This document shows positions 12,334 to 23,482 of a stretch of 64,000 bases of DNA, piece by piece. The notes under the pieces were generated by a model. It was not told the origin of the DNA. It saw only the letters and a program-made list of their open reading frames with translations, and made no database searches. Within the stretch, counting starts at the first letter, position 1, and each line of letters opens with the position of its first letter. The DNA comes from Naganishia liquefaciens. Its lineage: Eukaryota > Basidiomycota > Tremellomycetes > Filobasidiales > Filobasidiaceae. A program made the position numbers and the translations under genes. The stretch lies in the NCBI GenBank assembly GCA_013423385.1, contig BLZA01000058.1, positions 248,001 through 312,000 on the forward strand, written 5' to 3'.

Positions 12334-12834
12334 ATGCTGTCTACGACCTCGGGGTCTCCCTTCTCCAACACGCGCAGACCCACCATTCAACGGCCACAGC
12401 GCACACCATATAACCCAGCAAATTGGCACCCTGCTGCTCTCAATCCTTCGAGAGTCCAAGCCATACCACATCACTCAGCATCCATTGACCGGTGCACGCA
12501 AGAGCAAGGCTGGATCGAAGAATTTCAATCGCGGGCAAGCTCTGGATCGCAATCAAGAAGACATCCACCTCCGGTGTATCATTACCCTCCGCCACCTCGC
12601 ATAAATCCGCATCACACGTATCATCCCGCCTCAATGTCGCAAAGCCGTAGACACGACGGGGATGTCGGGAACTTCGGGAACGTGACAGGGGCCGAGGAAG
12701 TCGCAGTTGGATCAACGGGAAGCAAGATGGGGAAGAGGGAAGATCAGGGAAAGGGAGAGCAAAAGGATGATGCGTTGGAGAAGGGTGGATTTGGTGCGGT
12801 GACGGGTGCGGAAGAGGTCAAGGCAAAGTTGTGA
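12334..12834 (+). CDS. Small Pro-rich hypothetical protein with duplicated FGxVTGAEEV motif
   Basis: A single open frame of 166 codons starts at ATG 12334; the frame is open further upstream but without another ATG. The first 110 residues are rich in Pro, His, Arg and Ser. The C-terminal part contains the motif GNFGNVTGAEEV and, about 40 residues later, GGFGAVTGAEEVKAKL at the very end, separated by a Lys/Glu/Gly linker. The near-exact amino-acid repeat argues for real coding sequence. It sits between the UreF start and the Pin1 stop. No family is recognised, and an upstream exon overlapping the UreF 5' region is possible. Confidence 0.5.
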   Translation: MLSTTSGSPFSNTRRPTIQRPQRTPYNPANWHPAALNPSRVQAIPHHSASIDRCTQEQGWIEEFQSRASSGSQSRRHPPPVYHYPPPPRINPHHTYHPASMSQSRRHDGDVGNFGNVTGAEEVAVGSTGSKMGKREDQGKGEQKDDALEKGGFGAVTGAEEVKAKL

Positions 12835-12987
12835 AAGCTATCGTGGACCGCAGACCAGTGCATTGTATCGAACGTTTGACTTGTATCCATACTGCATCAG
12901 CAGCAGCAGCGGAAAGAGAAGGTACAAGCACAGCATGATTCTTGTCTCTCGGCATCCAGTGGTTCGCAGCACATAACATCCCACTCT

Positions 12988-13726
12988 TCAACCGGTCCTC
13001 AGGATGAGATGGACACCAGAGCTGGTATCAACGATATCGCTCATCTGCCCCACCTTCAGTGCAAACGACGCATCCTATTCCGAGCCCCGATCAGTAACAT
13101 TCTCCGTGAATGACAAGCTAGCACTCACCTCGAATGGCTTTTGCATCTGTTTCCTCGCAAACCATCCCAAATCGCCTCCCTTGGAGTAACTTGAGCAGTC
13201 ACTCTCCCGTGACGCGAGCTCTGCGAAAGCCCGAGGGAGGTCTTGAGGCGGCACGGACTGAAGGTGGGATTGCATAGCGCGCAAACGCGTAATCGCTTCT
13301 TCTCTCGTCATTGTAATGTTGGGCTGTATGGTTTGGAAAACTATCAGCAAGACTCATGGTGTCGGAAGAGAAGTTAGAACACGCACATTCTTCCAACTGG
13401 CAGGCCTCCGACTGTCTTTATGCTTGATCAACAGATGACTCGCCCGAACCTTCTCCTCTCCGCCGGCGCTGTCCTGTACAGAACCCGTCTGCGCTTGCGC
13501 CGCAAGTTGCTGCTGCTGCCTCTCGTAGCTCTCCTTGGCGCCGGGCAAAGCGTACACCTGCTCCGGCGTCATTCCCTGAGGAGGTTCCCATCGAGATTCG
13601 TCGGTTGCCGTATTATAGAAGTATGGAAGGGATTTGGAGTTTGACCAGCGGACTTGCCAGGTTGAGGACGACTGTGAGAATGCAGTCTGAGCGGAGACCT
13701 GGCGGACGAGTCACAGTGCGTACCAT
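12988..13726 (-). CDS. ESS1: Pin1/ESS1-type peptidyl-prolyl cis-trans isomerase
   Basis: Pin1-type parvulins isomerise phospho-Ser/Thr-Pro bonds, notably in the RNA polymerase II tail. Four exons (13726..13724, 13671..13387, 13323..13129, 13074..12988) give 189 aa. The first coding exon is only the ATG. The second opens with a WW domain (TWQVRWSNSKSLPYFYN, then ESRWEPPQG). A Gln-rich linker follows, then the parvulin domain: VRASHLLIKH, SRRPASWKNPNIT, AELASRESDCSSYSKGGDLGWF, FEDASFALKVGQMS and SGVHLILRTG. The catalytic Cys of the SDCSS motif and the histidines of SHLL and VHLI are present. It is divergent from CAX4 with 282 bp between start codons. Confidence 0.95.
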
Positions 13727-13759
13727 TCTGAAATCTGGCGTGAGATTGTAAGATCCGTT

Positions 13760-13765
<6 letters not shown>

Positions 13766-13790
<25 letters not shown>

Positions 13791-13792
13791 CT
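13766..13792. repeat. (GA)n microsatellite in divergent promoter
   Basis: An almost pure GA repeat lies in the 282 bp between the ESS1 and CAX4 start codons, about 45 bp upstream of the ESS1 ATG. GA tracts can bind GAGA-type factors or exclude nucleosomes; that role is inference here. Confidence 0.8.
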
Positions 13793-14008
13793 CGACTATT
13801 CACTGAGAGACTGAAGACCGAGAGTGGCTGGAGGAACGGGCCAACATATATAGCGGCGGAAGCGGATGACGCTAGAGTCGGTTTCTAATGGTGTGCCCGA
13901 GTCCCGCGCCGTTTCTCGCGTTTCAGGGCCATCAGGACAAGCAATCTGGCAAGGGCCGTGGGTTGAGGTTGGTCCAGAGTTTAAACGGCCCTCGAGGTAG
14001 CTCTCGCG

Positions 14009-14872
14009 ATGCACACGCCGAATTATGCGGCGCTCGTCCCGTTGGACTACACCTACGTCCTTTGTACGCTCTCGCAATCCTGATGGGTTTCCCAAACTCA
14101 ACTTGCATTTCTTCCCAGACGACCCGTCCTCGCATCCCGTCGGTCCGCTTCTGGCCCTTCTCACGCTTTCACCATTCTTCCTCTTTTCATCATATGCGAC
14201 CATCATCCTCGTCAACAGACCGCTGTCCGGCTTCAACATCCTTCTGGGACAGCTGAGCAATGAAGCACTGAATGGGGTCCTCAAAAGGCGATGGAAGGGT
14301 ATTCGTCCTGGGAAGTTGGGTGATGGCTACGGAATGCCAAGTAGCCATTCTCAGGTGAGTAATTTGCTTCCCGATATCAACACAATCATGCTGACGGGGT
14401 CGCGGTTTTCCAGTTCCTTGGCTATAGCTCGACATTTCTCATCGTCCACCTGCTACTAATCCATCAACGAGAACAAGGCACAGGACGAGCGCTAGCTGTC
14501 CGCAACACTTTCACCGCAAAAGTGACGCGATACGGCCTCGTCGTCGGACTTGTTGCTTGGAGCCTGCTGACTGGATATAGCCGAGTATACCTGCATTACC
14601 ATACTGCGGGACAGGTCATGTGAGTGCCGTCTGTAACAACGCCTGCAAACAACTGAGACGTTTTTCGCAGTCTCGGGCTGTCCATCGGAAGCTTGACAGG
14701 GCTCGCTCATGCGCTTTTGACGGAAGTCATGCCATTCTACTACCCAGCAAGCCTTCCGGGACGGATACGGAGCTCTGTGGCAAGTATGTGGACCCGATGG
14801 CCTATTGAGGGATTCGGGGGCTTTGGTCCGGGAAGTCGGAGAATAGAAGGTAAAGGAGACAAAACAGCCTAG
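14009..14872 (+). CDS. CAX4: Dolichyldiphosphatase (CAX4/CWH8)
   Basis: This ER-lumenal PAP2-family phosphatase converts dolichyl diphosphate, released by oligosaccharyltransferase, to dolichyl phosphate for reuse. Four exons (14009..14063, 14119..14354, 14414..14619, 14671..14872) give 232 aa. The opening PLDYTYVLYDPSSHPVG is typical. Four or so hydrophobic segments surround the phosphatase signature: KRRWKGIRPGKLGDGYGMPSSHSQF carries the PSSH block, and GYSRVYLHYHTAGQV carries the SRxxxxxH block with the nucleophile-supporting His. All joins are in frame with introns of 51-59 nt. The 3' end is 60 bp from the convergent PRP11 stop. It works on the same dolichol cycle as ALG7, 7 kb away. Confidence 0.95.
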
Positions 14873-14931
14873 CTGTAGCACATGCATGGTTTGTATACAT
14901 TCATAATACAACACTGAGTTTCGGGCGCGAA

Positions 14932-15959
14932 TTAGTTCCTAAACAGGAACTGACACGTGAACGCTGAACAAGAGAATAAAGTTTGAGCATACCCTCAACG
15001 CCGATGAAAGACTCTGATCTGCTCACTCTTGGTATCCGGATCCCAAAATTCCCACGTGCTCTCCGGATCCTCCTCGACATCCACGATTTCCCTAGCCGGA
15101 ATCGCAAATGCAATCGTTTCATACGGCTCAGCCGCCACCATAAAGTACTGAATCGATCTGTTAATCGGCTCCTTCCGTTGCTCGAACGAAGACATGAATC
15201 GCTTGATCGGCTTGACACCTGGCGCGATCTCGGGAAGCTGGATCTGGAACAGCAGACCGAGTTGATTAGTGTTTGGGTCTCGAATTTTCTTGATATTGTA
15301 TCCCGGTCGACCAATTTTGATAAATTGCTTCTTCGGAACGCCCATCGGTCCACCGCCTTGCGGATGCGTGATCATGAGTTGCTGTTCCTTGTTCTCCTTC
15401 GCTGCTCTACGTGCGAGATTGGTCTTTCCGAGCAAACAGAAATCAGCAAACAGAAGAGGGAAACAGGGATAGACAGGACTCACTTGATGCTTCTTTCCTT
15501 GCGTATGGGCAAGATAACTTCCCTCATTGGTATGCAGCGTCAAGCACAATCTACACTCCAGCGTTCCCAAATGCGTTCGCAGGATATACGGGTCCTAACA
15601 GGCGCGAATATGTCATCAAGTCAGCGGTGCCCAAGCTACATTCGTCTTCGGTCATTCAGCTCACCTTTGCAAGATCAATCGTCTCCAAAGCCAACTTCCT
15701 CAACCTTTCCCTCCGATCCACGTTCGTCTCGGATGCACCGGCTGCAGATTCGGACGATCAACACGAGATGCCTTTGAATGGAGACTTGGTACATACCCAC
15801 ACCACCGCCTCCATGACGACTTCCTACACGATTCTGTTGCAGGAAGATCCGATCAGCAACGCGACACGATAGTCGTCCAAGCAAGAGCTCACTTGGTAAT
15901 CTGTAAAAGGCAAATCCAATCAGTATTATACATCGAAGCGGTTTATGGTACTCACCCAT
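14932..15959 (-). CDS. PRP11: Splicing factor 3A subunit 2 (SF3A2/PRP11)
   Basis: This U2 snRNP protein of the SF3a complex is needed for pre-spliceosome assembly. Seven exons (15959..15956, 15900..15893, 15833..15797, 15741..15665, 15594..15484, 15423..15027, 14963..14932) join to 221 aa. The first two coding exons are 4 and 8 nt. The product opens MDYQNRVGSRHGGGG and continues ASETNVDRRERLRKLALET. A matrin-type C2H2 zinc finger (LECRLCLTLHTNEGSYLAHTQGKKHQ, with C, C, H, H) is followed by TNLARRAA. The C-terminal half has the conserved IKIGRPGYNIKK, LPEIAPGVKP and EPYETIAFAIP. The last exon restores the expected WDPDTKTFTCQFLFRN ending; reading through the last intron would give a different tail. 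Confidence 0.96.
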
Positions 15960-16575
15960 GGCTTAGTAATTATTAGTGATTGCCCGTTAACAATCAAAAT
16001 CCCCTGCCTCGTAACTTTGGAGCAATGCGGGAAGCACAGCGATCGTTGAGATATGCGTCAACGACGGGCGATGGGCTTGTGGAACGGTATGGTACAACAG
16101 CATCGCCTGGTGTCATCAACTTGTTCACGCTGAGGGTTGCTTGCCCGCACGCATGCATGGCGATCGGTCGCCAGCGACTCGGCAGCCGGTCTGGTGTTTC
16201 ACGCGCACGTGACCAGCTGCTGGACGGGAGTTGCTGTAGACGAGCTATCGAGTGATTGTAGTCTCGTTGAAGACTGCGGCAACTATTCGCTGGGGGTCCC
16301 GCATCTGTTGGCGACGTCCAAAGAGGAAGATCCCAATTGCATATGAAGATGCATGAAATATACCTACAAATAGCGCAGAGAATGGGCCGACTATCAGAGA
16401 CTCGATGATTGCGGGAACATGAGACGCGGGCGATCGGAAGCAGCCAGCTTCGCGACAAACAAAACAATGCGAGTCTGGCGTTCATCATCCATGACTAGGT
16501 CTACCTCTGGACTGAAGAAAACCTGCGCCATACCTTTCTTGGTCTGAAGGATCTCGCGTAGAGGCTCGTAAGAGT
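15960..16575. promoter_or_regulatory. Divergent promoter region, PRP11 / SFI1
   Basis: These 616 bp separate two outward-facing start codons. Short ORFs on both strands show no recognisable coding. Nothing specific is identified. Confidence 0.5.
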
Positions 16576-19500
16576 ATGGCCGGTTACAGGGCGTTCAGCA
16601 ATGCACCAAATACGGCCGAGGATATCACGCCCGTCACGCATTCCGCCTCAGTGCGATCCGAACTAGACCAGGATGACTGGCGCATCATCCAGAAGATTAT
16701 CGATGCAGTTCCAGCAGGGGAGACGGGAATTGACAGCCTTGATGATGCATATGTTCAGGTCATGGACGAGACGTAAGCAGCTCGGAAGACATAACCCAAT
16801 GTGACGGTGAACTGACGTCCAGAGACAGTGGTGTGCAGGATCGCCATGATGTTGCGAGCATCTATCACGCTTTGCTGAAGATTCACGAGATCAGGGCTCC
16901 AACATTGCAAGCTCGCCTGGAGCGATATCGAGCTGGATTGGAGTTCGACCATTCGCGCAGTAATGGCCAAAGTCAGCGGGATATAGATCGCTTTGCCGGT
17001 CTGGTCAACTTTACAAACACCGTTGGAGAGATAGAGAACTTGTTGACCGCCGACGAGGGAGACATGTCTGAAGAGGGCCACACAGTCAGAGGCTCAGGGT
17101 GAGTCGCCTTGGAATATTAGTGCTAGTCTTCTGATGTTCCTATAGGTCGCGCGAGAATGCATACCACGATATAAAATCCCGTGTACCGTTTCTGGCAGAT
17201 GCCGACTCGGATTTGGGGCAAGAACCAAGAGACCACGAAGAGAGGGCTGCTCTCAGACGCGAAGAGCATCCAAGCATCTTGCCGAGGTATTCAACACACG
17301 ACAGAGACATCAGACTGGAAGCGGGAGATCCGGTCGAGGATCTCAACCTGACTTTTCGGGACCAGAAATATCAAGCTTCACGCGCCAGGACTTATTCAAC
17401 GATCCCGGCACACAACGACTCTGCTCTTTTCGATCCCCCCTCGTTTGCGACCGGCTTGGATATGTCTACGCCTGTTCGTCCCGCAAGTCGCCTACGTGCC
17501 ACCCAGAAAATTCAAGATCCTGCAGTACCGGCTACCTATGGCGGTGTCGTGTACGCTTCAACCGTCGACTCAGGAAGTGAAGCTCGGAAAGCGTGCGATG
17601 ATACGGCGTTGTTGGAGCTACAAGACGAGTCTTTCAACAATACCATTTCCAGTGTCCCATCTCCACCGCCTCGCGTGTTGGCACTACCGTCTGAACCTAT
17701 CAAACCTCAATCCGGATATCATTCATTGCTTGATAGTGCCGCGAACGATATGGAATTGCTATCTTTGCGCACGGCACAACCTATGACTTCCGGCCTCCTC
17801 GAGATGCATCAGCTCGAGCAAGAAGCCGAAGCGATGGAAAAGGCGTTCCTTCACGCTGCCGGCGGTCGAGGAAAGCAGGAATTGCGAATCATGCGGAAAA
17901 AAGCAGAGTCGTTTTGGGAGTTTGGATTGACTCTGCGCACTTTCCGGCACTGGCTGCGGTCGTATGAACATGAACGGGTACGTCCGAAGTTAGCACAATC
18001 GTCTCGAGACTGATAAAATCGAATCAGGTGGATCAAATCCAACTCATCCGAGAAATCGATCATTTGAAGATGGCGCGAACATTTTCACGATGGCGGGATC
18101 TCAAGACCCGGCGCGAGCGAACTGCTCGTCATGCGGCGGCGATTTCCGTCGAATCTGCCCAACGCAGCTTTTTGGCCCAATGGCAGGATGCTTCACGCCG
18201 ACGTCGACAGGAACATCAGGCGCAGGCTATGGCCGATCATAGGGAGAAGGAGGTGATGAGAATGGCCTGGAAGAATTGGAAGACAAAGCGGCTGGGAAGG
18301 AGAACGGATCGGTGGAAGGAGATGATGCGCGAGACGGAGGTGATTGTGATCGAAGCAAGGCAAAAGAGGACCATCGCTGAAGCTTTCAAAGTAAGTTCTA
18401 AGATCTTTTTCAGGCGCAAGCTTACGTTTCACTGCAGAGCTGGAGGATCGCTACTGCTCAGCACAGAGCTGTAAGCTTCAACGCTGCTTTTCTTGTTGCG
18501 ACTTCCTTCCACCACTGGGCGAATGCGGCAGACAAAGCCGCTCGACTGAGGAGAATGGAAGAGTTGCGTCAGGCGGTCAGCGATCGCAACCGCCTGAGGA
18601 AGGCGATAATGACGTGGAAACGTACTGTCCGCCTCCGTCTAGCCACTGAGGAGCTGCATGATATCATCGCGGACCATCTCGAGGTTGGCGCCTGGCAAAT
18701 CTGGAGAGCACGACTGTGAGAGGCCCCCCCATGTCAAATGCTTTTCCATGCTAATACTTTAAATCCCGCAAGAGCGGAACGTCAACAGACGACTGCATTC
18801 GATGACGAACGTGTCGTTCGGGGCGCATTTGTACGCTGGAAAGCACGCGTCGCGCAGCTCAAAGTAAGCAACGGTTCAAGATGATTGCGGTCGCTGATCG
18901 TGGGCTGGCAGAGTTTGGCTAAGCGAGCGCACGGGATCTCGGTGGACCGTGACGCAAACATCCAACGTCTTGCTTTCAATGCATGGCTAGCTAGTCATAA
19001 CAGCAAAGTCGTCGTAGAAGTCCGACAGGAGCGGCAACTTCGCTCTACTCTCGACATATGGAAGAATCGGATGGACAGCATAGTGGAACAGCACCGTATG
19101 TCGTATGCAGCGGTCTGACATCAATCGCTCATTGCCATTCTCTGCAGGTAAAGCACTTGCATTTGATGATAGGCATATCGTCAACGCGGCTCGTGTCGCT
19201 CTTTCGAAGTGGCGTAATCGCAATACTCAGCGCTTAATCTTGCACCAACAAACCACTTTATTCTCGGAACGTGTCCTGCAGGAGCGTATGCTGCGCAAGT
19301 GGCAGAGTCGGGCTTCTGAGCGCAAGACGGCGCTAATACAAGCAGCGGGAACAAGGAAGTATTTCTTGATGAAGCGGGGCTGGGATAAGTGGCGGATGCG
19401 TCATCAACACAGGCAACAAGAGTTGTTCCTCGAAGTGCGCAAAAAGGAGGAAATAAGATCCGTTTTCAAATGTCAGTAACCTTAGCTCAGATCTGTCCGT

Positions 19501-20645
19501 AACTGACACTCCTGTGTCTCGCGTAGCTTGGTATGTCAAGACGAAGACCACAAAGGACCTGAGACTGCGCGGTGAGGGATACGCAAAGACACACGATCAG
19601 GTATGTCAAACGGAGTACATGCTAAGGGCAGCCTCTGACTATCAGTTTCGCGCAGAAATACGAGAAAGTCGCGTTTAATCACTGGATGGATCGTCTTATT
19701 CAGCTCAAGTCGAGGGCACTAGACGTTGCTGGAAAGGCAGACAAGGCGCTTCTAAGGTATGATAAGCGCTCTTGTACCAATGATGATCCGGCTTAAAGGT
19801 TTGGCACCGTAGCGACGCATTCCAGATTTGGACTCGGGCGACCATGAAGCAAGGAGAGGCATTGCGTCTGATGCAGAGTTTCCGCTTCGTCAGGCAGCAA
19901 GGTATGACTTCCTTTGTTCAAGCCAGGAAGAATACGTAACTCACATCCTTTTCTTTCAGAACGCCTGCACAAAATCTTCCATCATTGGCATTTCGCTTTC
20001 AAGGAGCACAAGGCGAGACGTCAGCTTCTTGAGAACAAACTTGAAGGAAACCGATTGGCGACACTATCCGGCGCTTTCGAGCAATGGCGATACCGCATTC
20101 GCGACCTCGAACTCGCTCCTTTGGCCGAGGATCTCCGTCAGAAATTCGACGACGGGCTAGCATACGCTGCTCTGTCTACATGGAAACGGACGAGCAAACG
20201 ATTGCCGGCGATCGAGTTCTTCGGTAGATCGCTGAAGAGACAGGCGTGGCGGAAATGGCGGGAGGCGTTGCCAGAGGCGAGAAAGTTACGGAGGGCAGCT
20301 CGTGCAGGAGACGAAAGGATGATGAGTACGTTGTGTCTTCAAGTCTCGTTATCAACATATTCAAGATTTTTCTCCCAGGTGATATGCTATTTAAGTGGAA
20401 GCTAGCTTACAGAGCTAGAGTCGCTCGAAGGGTCGCTGCGTAGGTTGTCTCTGCATTGGTCGTTGTCAAGACTACTAACCGGGTACTGTATCAGACGCTC
20501 TCGAGGCGGAGCCGGCCTTCTCCGCATGCGGCCCAGCGGAGACATCTTGCAGACACCGAGCAGGACACCTTCGCCTGTCCAGAGTGCCAGAGCGTCCCGC
20601 CGAAGAGCCTTGTTCAGGCTCGAAGGCAATGACGGGAATGCTTGA
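16576..20645 (+). CDS. SFI1: Sfi1-like centrin-binding spindle pole body protein
   Basis: Fourteen exons join in frame to 1128 aa: 16576..16772, 16823..17098, 17146..17977, 18028..18390, 18438..18715, 18773..18863, 18912..19095, 19148..19471, 19527..19600, 19656..19756, 19813..19901, 19960..20325, 20379..20439 and 20495..20645. The first 400 residues are Ser/Asp-rich and poorly conserved. From about residue 425 on, over twenty repeats of roughly 33 residues follow, each built on AFxxW(K/R)xxxxxxR: FSRWRDLKTR, FLAQWQDAS, AFVRWKARV, ALSKWRNRN, AFNHWMDRL, AFEQWRYRI and AWRKWREAL are examples. This is the Sfi1 array, a long single helix that binds one centrin per repeat and forms the half-bridge of the spindle pole body. 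The short basic C-terminus carries SP/TP sites (TPSRTPSPVQS) of the kind CDK phosphorylates. Confidence 0.93.
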
Positions 20646-21040
20646 TTGAATTCCGCATTGTATTCTGGGAAACAGCGCAGATTTGCCTGATAACGATCTA
20701 TCTTTTCTCTCGCACGATCGGTCGTCTCTGTCGTGATGCGATCTAATCATGATCTATCTTCACTTGCTTGACCGGTCATTCTTGTCCCGAGGCCAACTAA
20801 GCTGCAACTGACTGGCTCTTCGGCCATAGCCTTCAGAGCTTCTTAGATCTGATGCTGTCAACTCCTATCAGTCCGCCCGTTTGTTTCCTGCGCTAGAATA
20901 ACGGTCCCGATCGCTTCCGAATCGCGATCAGCCAACATTCGAAGGTCCATGACGAATCGTTGCCCTCACGACTGGTCTTGTACAGCTCCTGAAGTCGATA
21001 TATGGCGTTGCACCGCTAGATTTCTTCAACACACCTCATC
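20646..21040. other. Intergenic gap
   Basis: SFI1 3' flank and promoter of the J-protein gene. Nothing else is recognised. Confidence 0.6.
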
Positions 21041-23375
21041 ATGGACGACGAGCAGGGACCTTCGACCCTGTACCGCGCGCGATTTGCCCACACGCCGGAT
21101 GGGCTTCCCGCGTTCTCCACTTTTGCAACGAGCGGAGAGGCTCAGGATACAGAGCCGCTCTTTAAGGACGAGGTCAAGGAGAGGGAAGAGCAAGCCAAGG
21201 AAAGGGAGAAGGACAACCTGTAGTGAGTCAGCATATTCGGGATGAGGGCATGTAAGTCAGTGCAGCAGCTAACCTTGCTGCCTAATTAGCGCGTTGCTCA
21301 ATCTTCCGAAATCGGCTACGCCGACCCAAATCAGAGATCGGTATCGGGCTCTGGCGATTACCTTTCATCCGGACAAGCATCGCCATTTTGGAGGCGACGG
21401 GGAAGACACGACATCGTCTGTCTCAGCGGAAACCCATTTCAATGCCATTCAGAGAGCCTACGAGATTCTCATGGACCCCCAGAAGCGAGCCGTTTACGAT
21501 CTTCTCGGAGAAGAGGGCCTTCGGGAACTGGGTCAGGATGAGCAAGGGGATCAAGAAGATGACGGAACAGGTGCAAGGCGGAGACGGCAGAAATGGCAGA
21601 TCGGCCGTCGGCTGAAGACGCCCGAAGAGATCCGACGCCACTACCAACGAGTCGTTTACGAGAGACGATTGAATTCGATCGATGCAATGGTCAAGTCAAA
21701 AGGCGACATTAACGTCAACGTCGACGCCCGAGCTGTCTTCCTGCCAATATCGTTCTTCAAAAATCCTGACGTCGTTCAGCACGATGTCGTCTCAAGGCTA
21801 ATGCGGACCAGGATGACGGGAATGGGCATGAAACATTCCTTCGAAACACCGGTCAGTAACCAGACATCGATCGTTTGGGCTGGACAAATGATGGCAAGGA
21901 ACGGTGCTGGAGGCGGCAACGTGGTCGGAACAGTTAGACATTCCTTCGGACCACGGTTCTGGGTTGAAGCTGGCTCCAGCATTCTGAATCCCCGCATCGC
22001 GACCGCAAAGGCAACGTACGCGCACGACATGGAGACATTTGCGACGGTCAACGCCGTTCAGCAGACGTACAAAGCTCCGCCAGCGGTAGCACTCACCGTC
22101 GGACGGAAAGTCTTCGACAAGACGACGGGTTTTGTCACCGTTCGGTCTGGATTTTGGGAATTAGGACCGTGGGGCAGAGGTCTAGCCGAGACACTGGGCA
22201 GGACGGATCGACCAGCGGTGTCTTTGGGTCTCACGAGTATCGGACATACCGGCACCGGGTGGACCGCAGAGGCAACAGGCGGTTTCATTGATAATCATTT
22301 GTCTGGAGATTATACTTTGGACATACTGAACGGTTTCAAGGTCAAGGTTGGATCTGCCGTCGGGACCGCCACAGGCATTAATGCATTCGTCAACACCGAA
22401 AGGCAGATCACGGATAATACCAAGATTGGACTGGGCGTGACTGCTTCGCTCCCGGGCGGTATCACGATGAAGATCCGGTGAGTGACGATATGCATGCTCG
22501 GGCAGCACGAGTCTTATCGACTCGTACTTCAGGCTATGGCGACTTGGCCAGAGGGTATCGATACCCATCATGTTGTCCCAAAACATTGATCCGACGGTGC
22601 TATTTTTCTCGACTGTGGTTCCCGCCACCTCAATATTCGCACTGCATCATCTATACCTTGAACCCAAGCGAAGGCAACGCACGCTGAAGTAAGCCAAGAC
22701 CGAACTTTCTTGCGGAAAATGCGGCTGATACCGGCTTTTCTAGCACAATCGCGGAATTGCAATCCGAGAATGCAGAATATTTGGCACAGAAGAAAGCAGA
22801 GGCGTTGGATGCTATGGCTATGCTTGAAGAGACGGTTCAGCGTAAGCTGGAGCAGGAACGGACAAATGAAGGCAAGTCGATTTATAGCGGACTCCCGGTT
22901 TGCGCTGAACCTCAATGCCCCTCAGCCGGCCTCATCATTGTATCTGCTCATTACGGCTTGGCTTCGGCCTTCACGCCAATGGGCACGCGCGAGGTTGAAG
23001 GCGAGGAGGAAAAGGTTGCGGATGTCACGATAGCGGTCCAGGCATTGGTGCATAACGGACACCTGCACATTCCGTCTGGAAGACCAAAGGTAAGTAATTT
23101 CCTTGCGGTCGATGTTAAAAAAACTGATCTTTGCTGGCAATTCTCTAGTACAACATTCTCGGGTTCTACGTACGTTTTTCGTACACCCGTCCCTCCGAAT
23201 ACTAATGTCTTGCGATACTCAGGATCCCTGCATGGGAGAAGCTAAACGCCTTCGGGTCCAGTATCTCTTCAGGGACAAGCTGCATGAGGCCACCGTCGAT
23301 GATATGGAAGCTCTTCGCGCTCCACTACGCACACATGTTGTAGACGATTCAAGAAACGGCAACTGGGAGGCTTGA
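21041..23375 (+). CDS. DNAJC11-like mitochondrial J-domain protein
   Basis: Six exons (21041..21222, 21290..22477, 22533..22688, 22744..23089, 23149..23169, 23223..23375) give 681 aa. A J domain lies near residues 60-135 (YALLNLPKSATPTQIRDRYR, HPD tripeptide in ITFHPDKH, then AYEILMDPQKRAVYD). It is followed by a long beta-rich region with alternating hydrophobic residues (WVEAGSS, FVTVRSGFWELGPWG, TGTGWTAEATGGF), a hydrophobic helix (PTVLFFSTVVPATSIFALHH), a coiled coil and the DUF3395-like C-terminus (LIIVSAHYG, VTIAVQALVHNGHLHIP, LGFYDPCMGEAKRLRVQYLFR). This order matches DNAJC11, which associates with MICOS/SAM at the mitochondrial outer membrane. The 21-nt fifth exon completes the conserved YNILGFYDPC. 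The exact role in fungi is inferred from the family. Confidence 0.9.
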
Positions 23376-23482
23376 ATGGTACCTCAGCCTGGTTTACAAT
23401 CGTACAATCATTGTTCTTGAGCAGTATAATGGCTGGTAGCGATCGTCTCGTTATACAAATTAGGGAAAGACCTATCGCCTTT

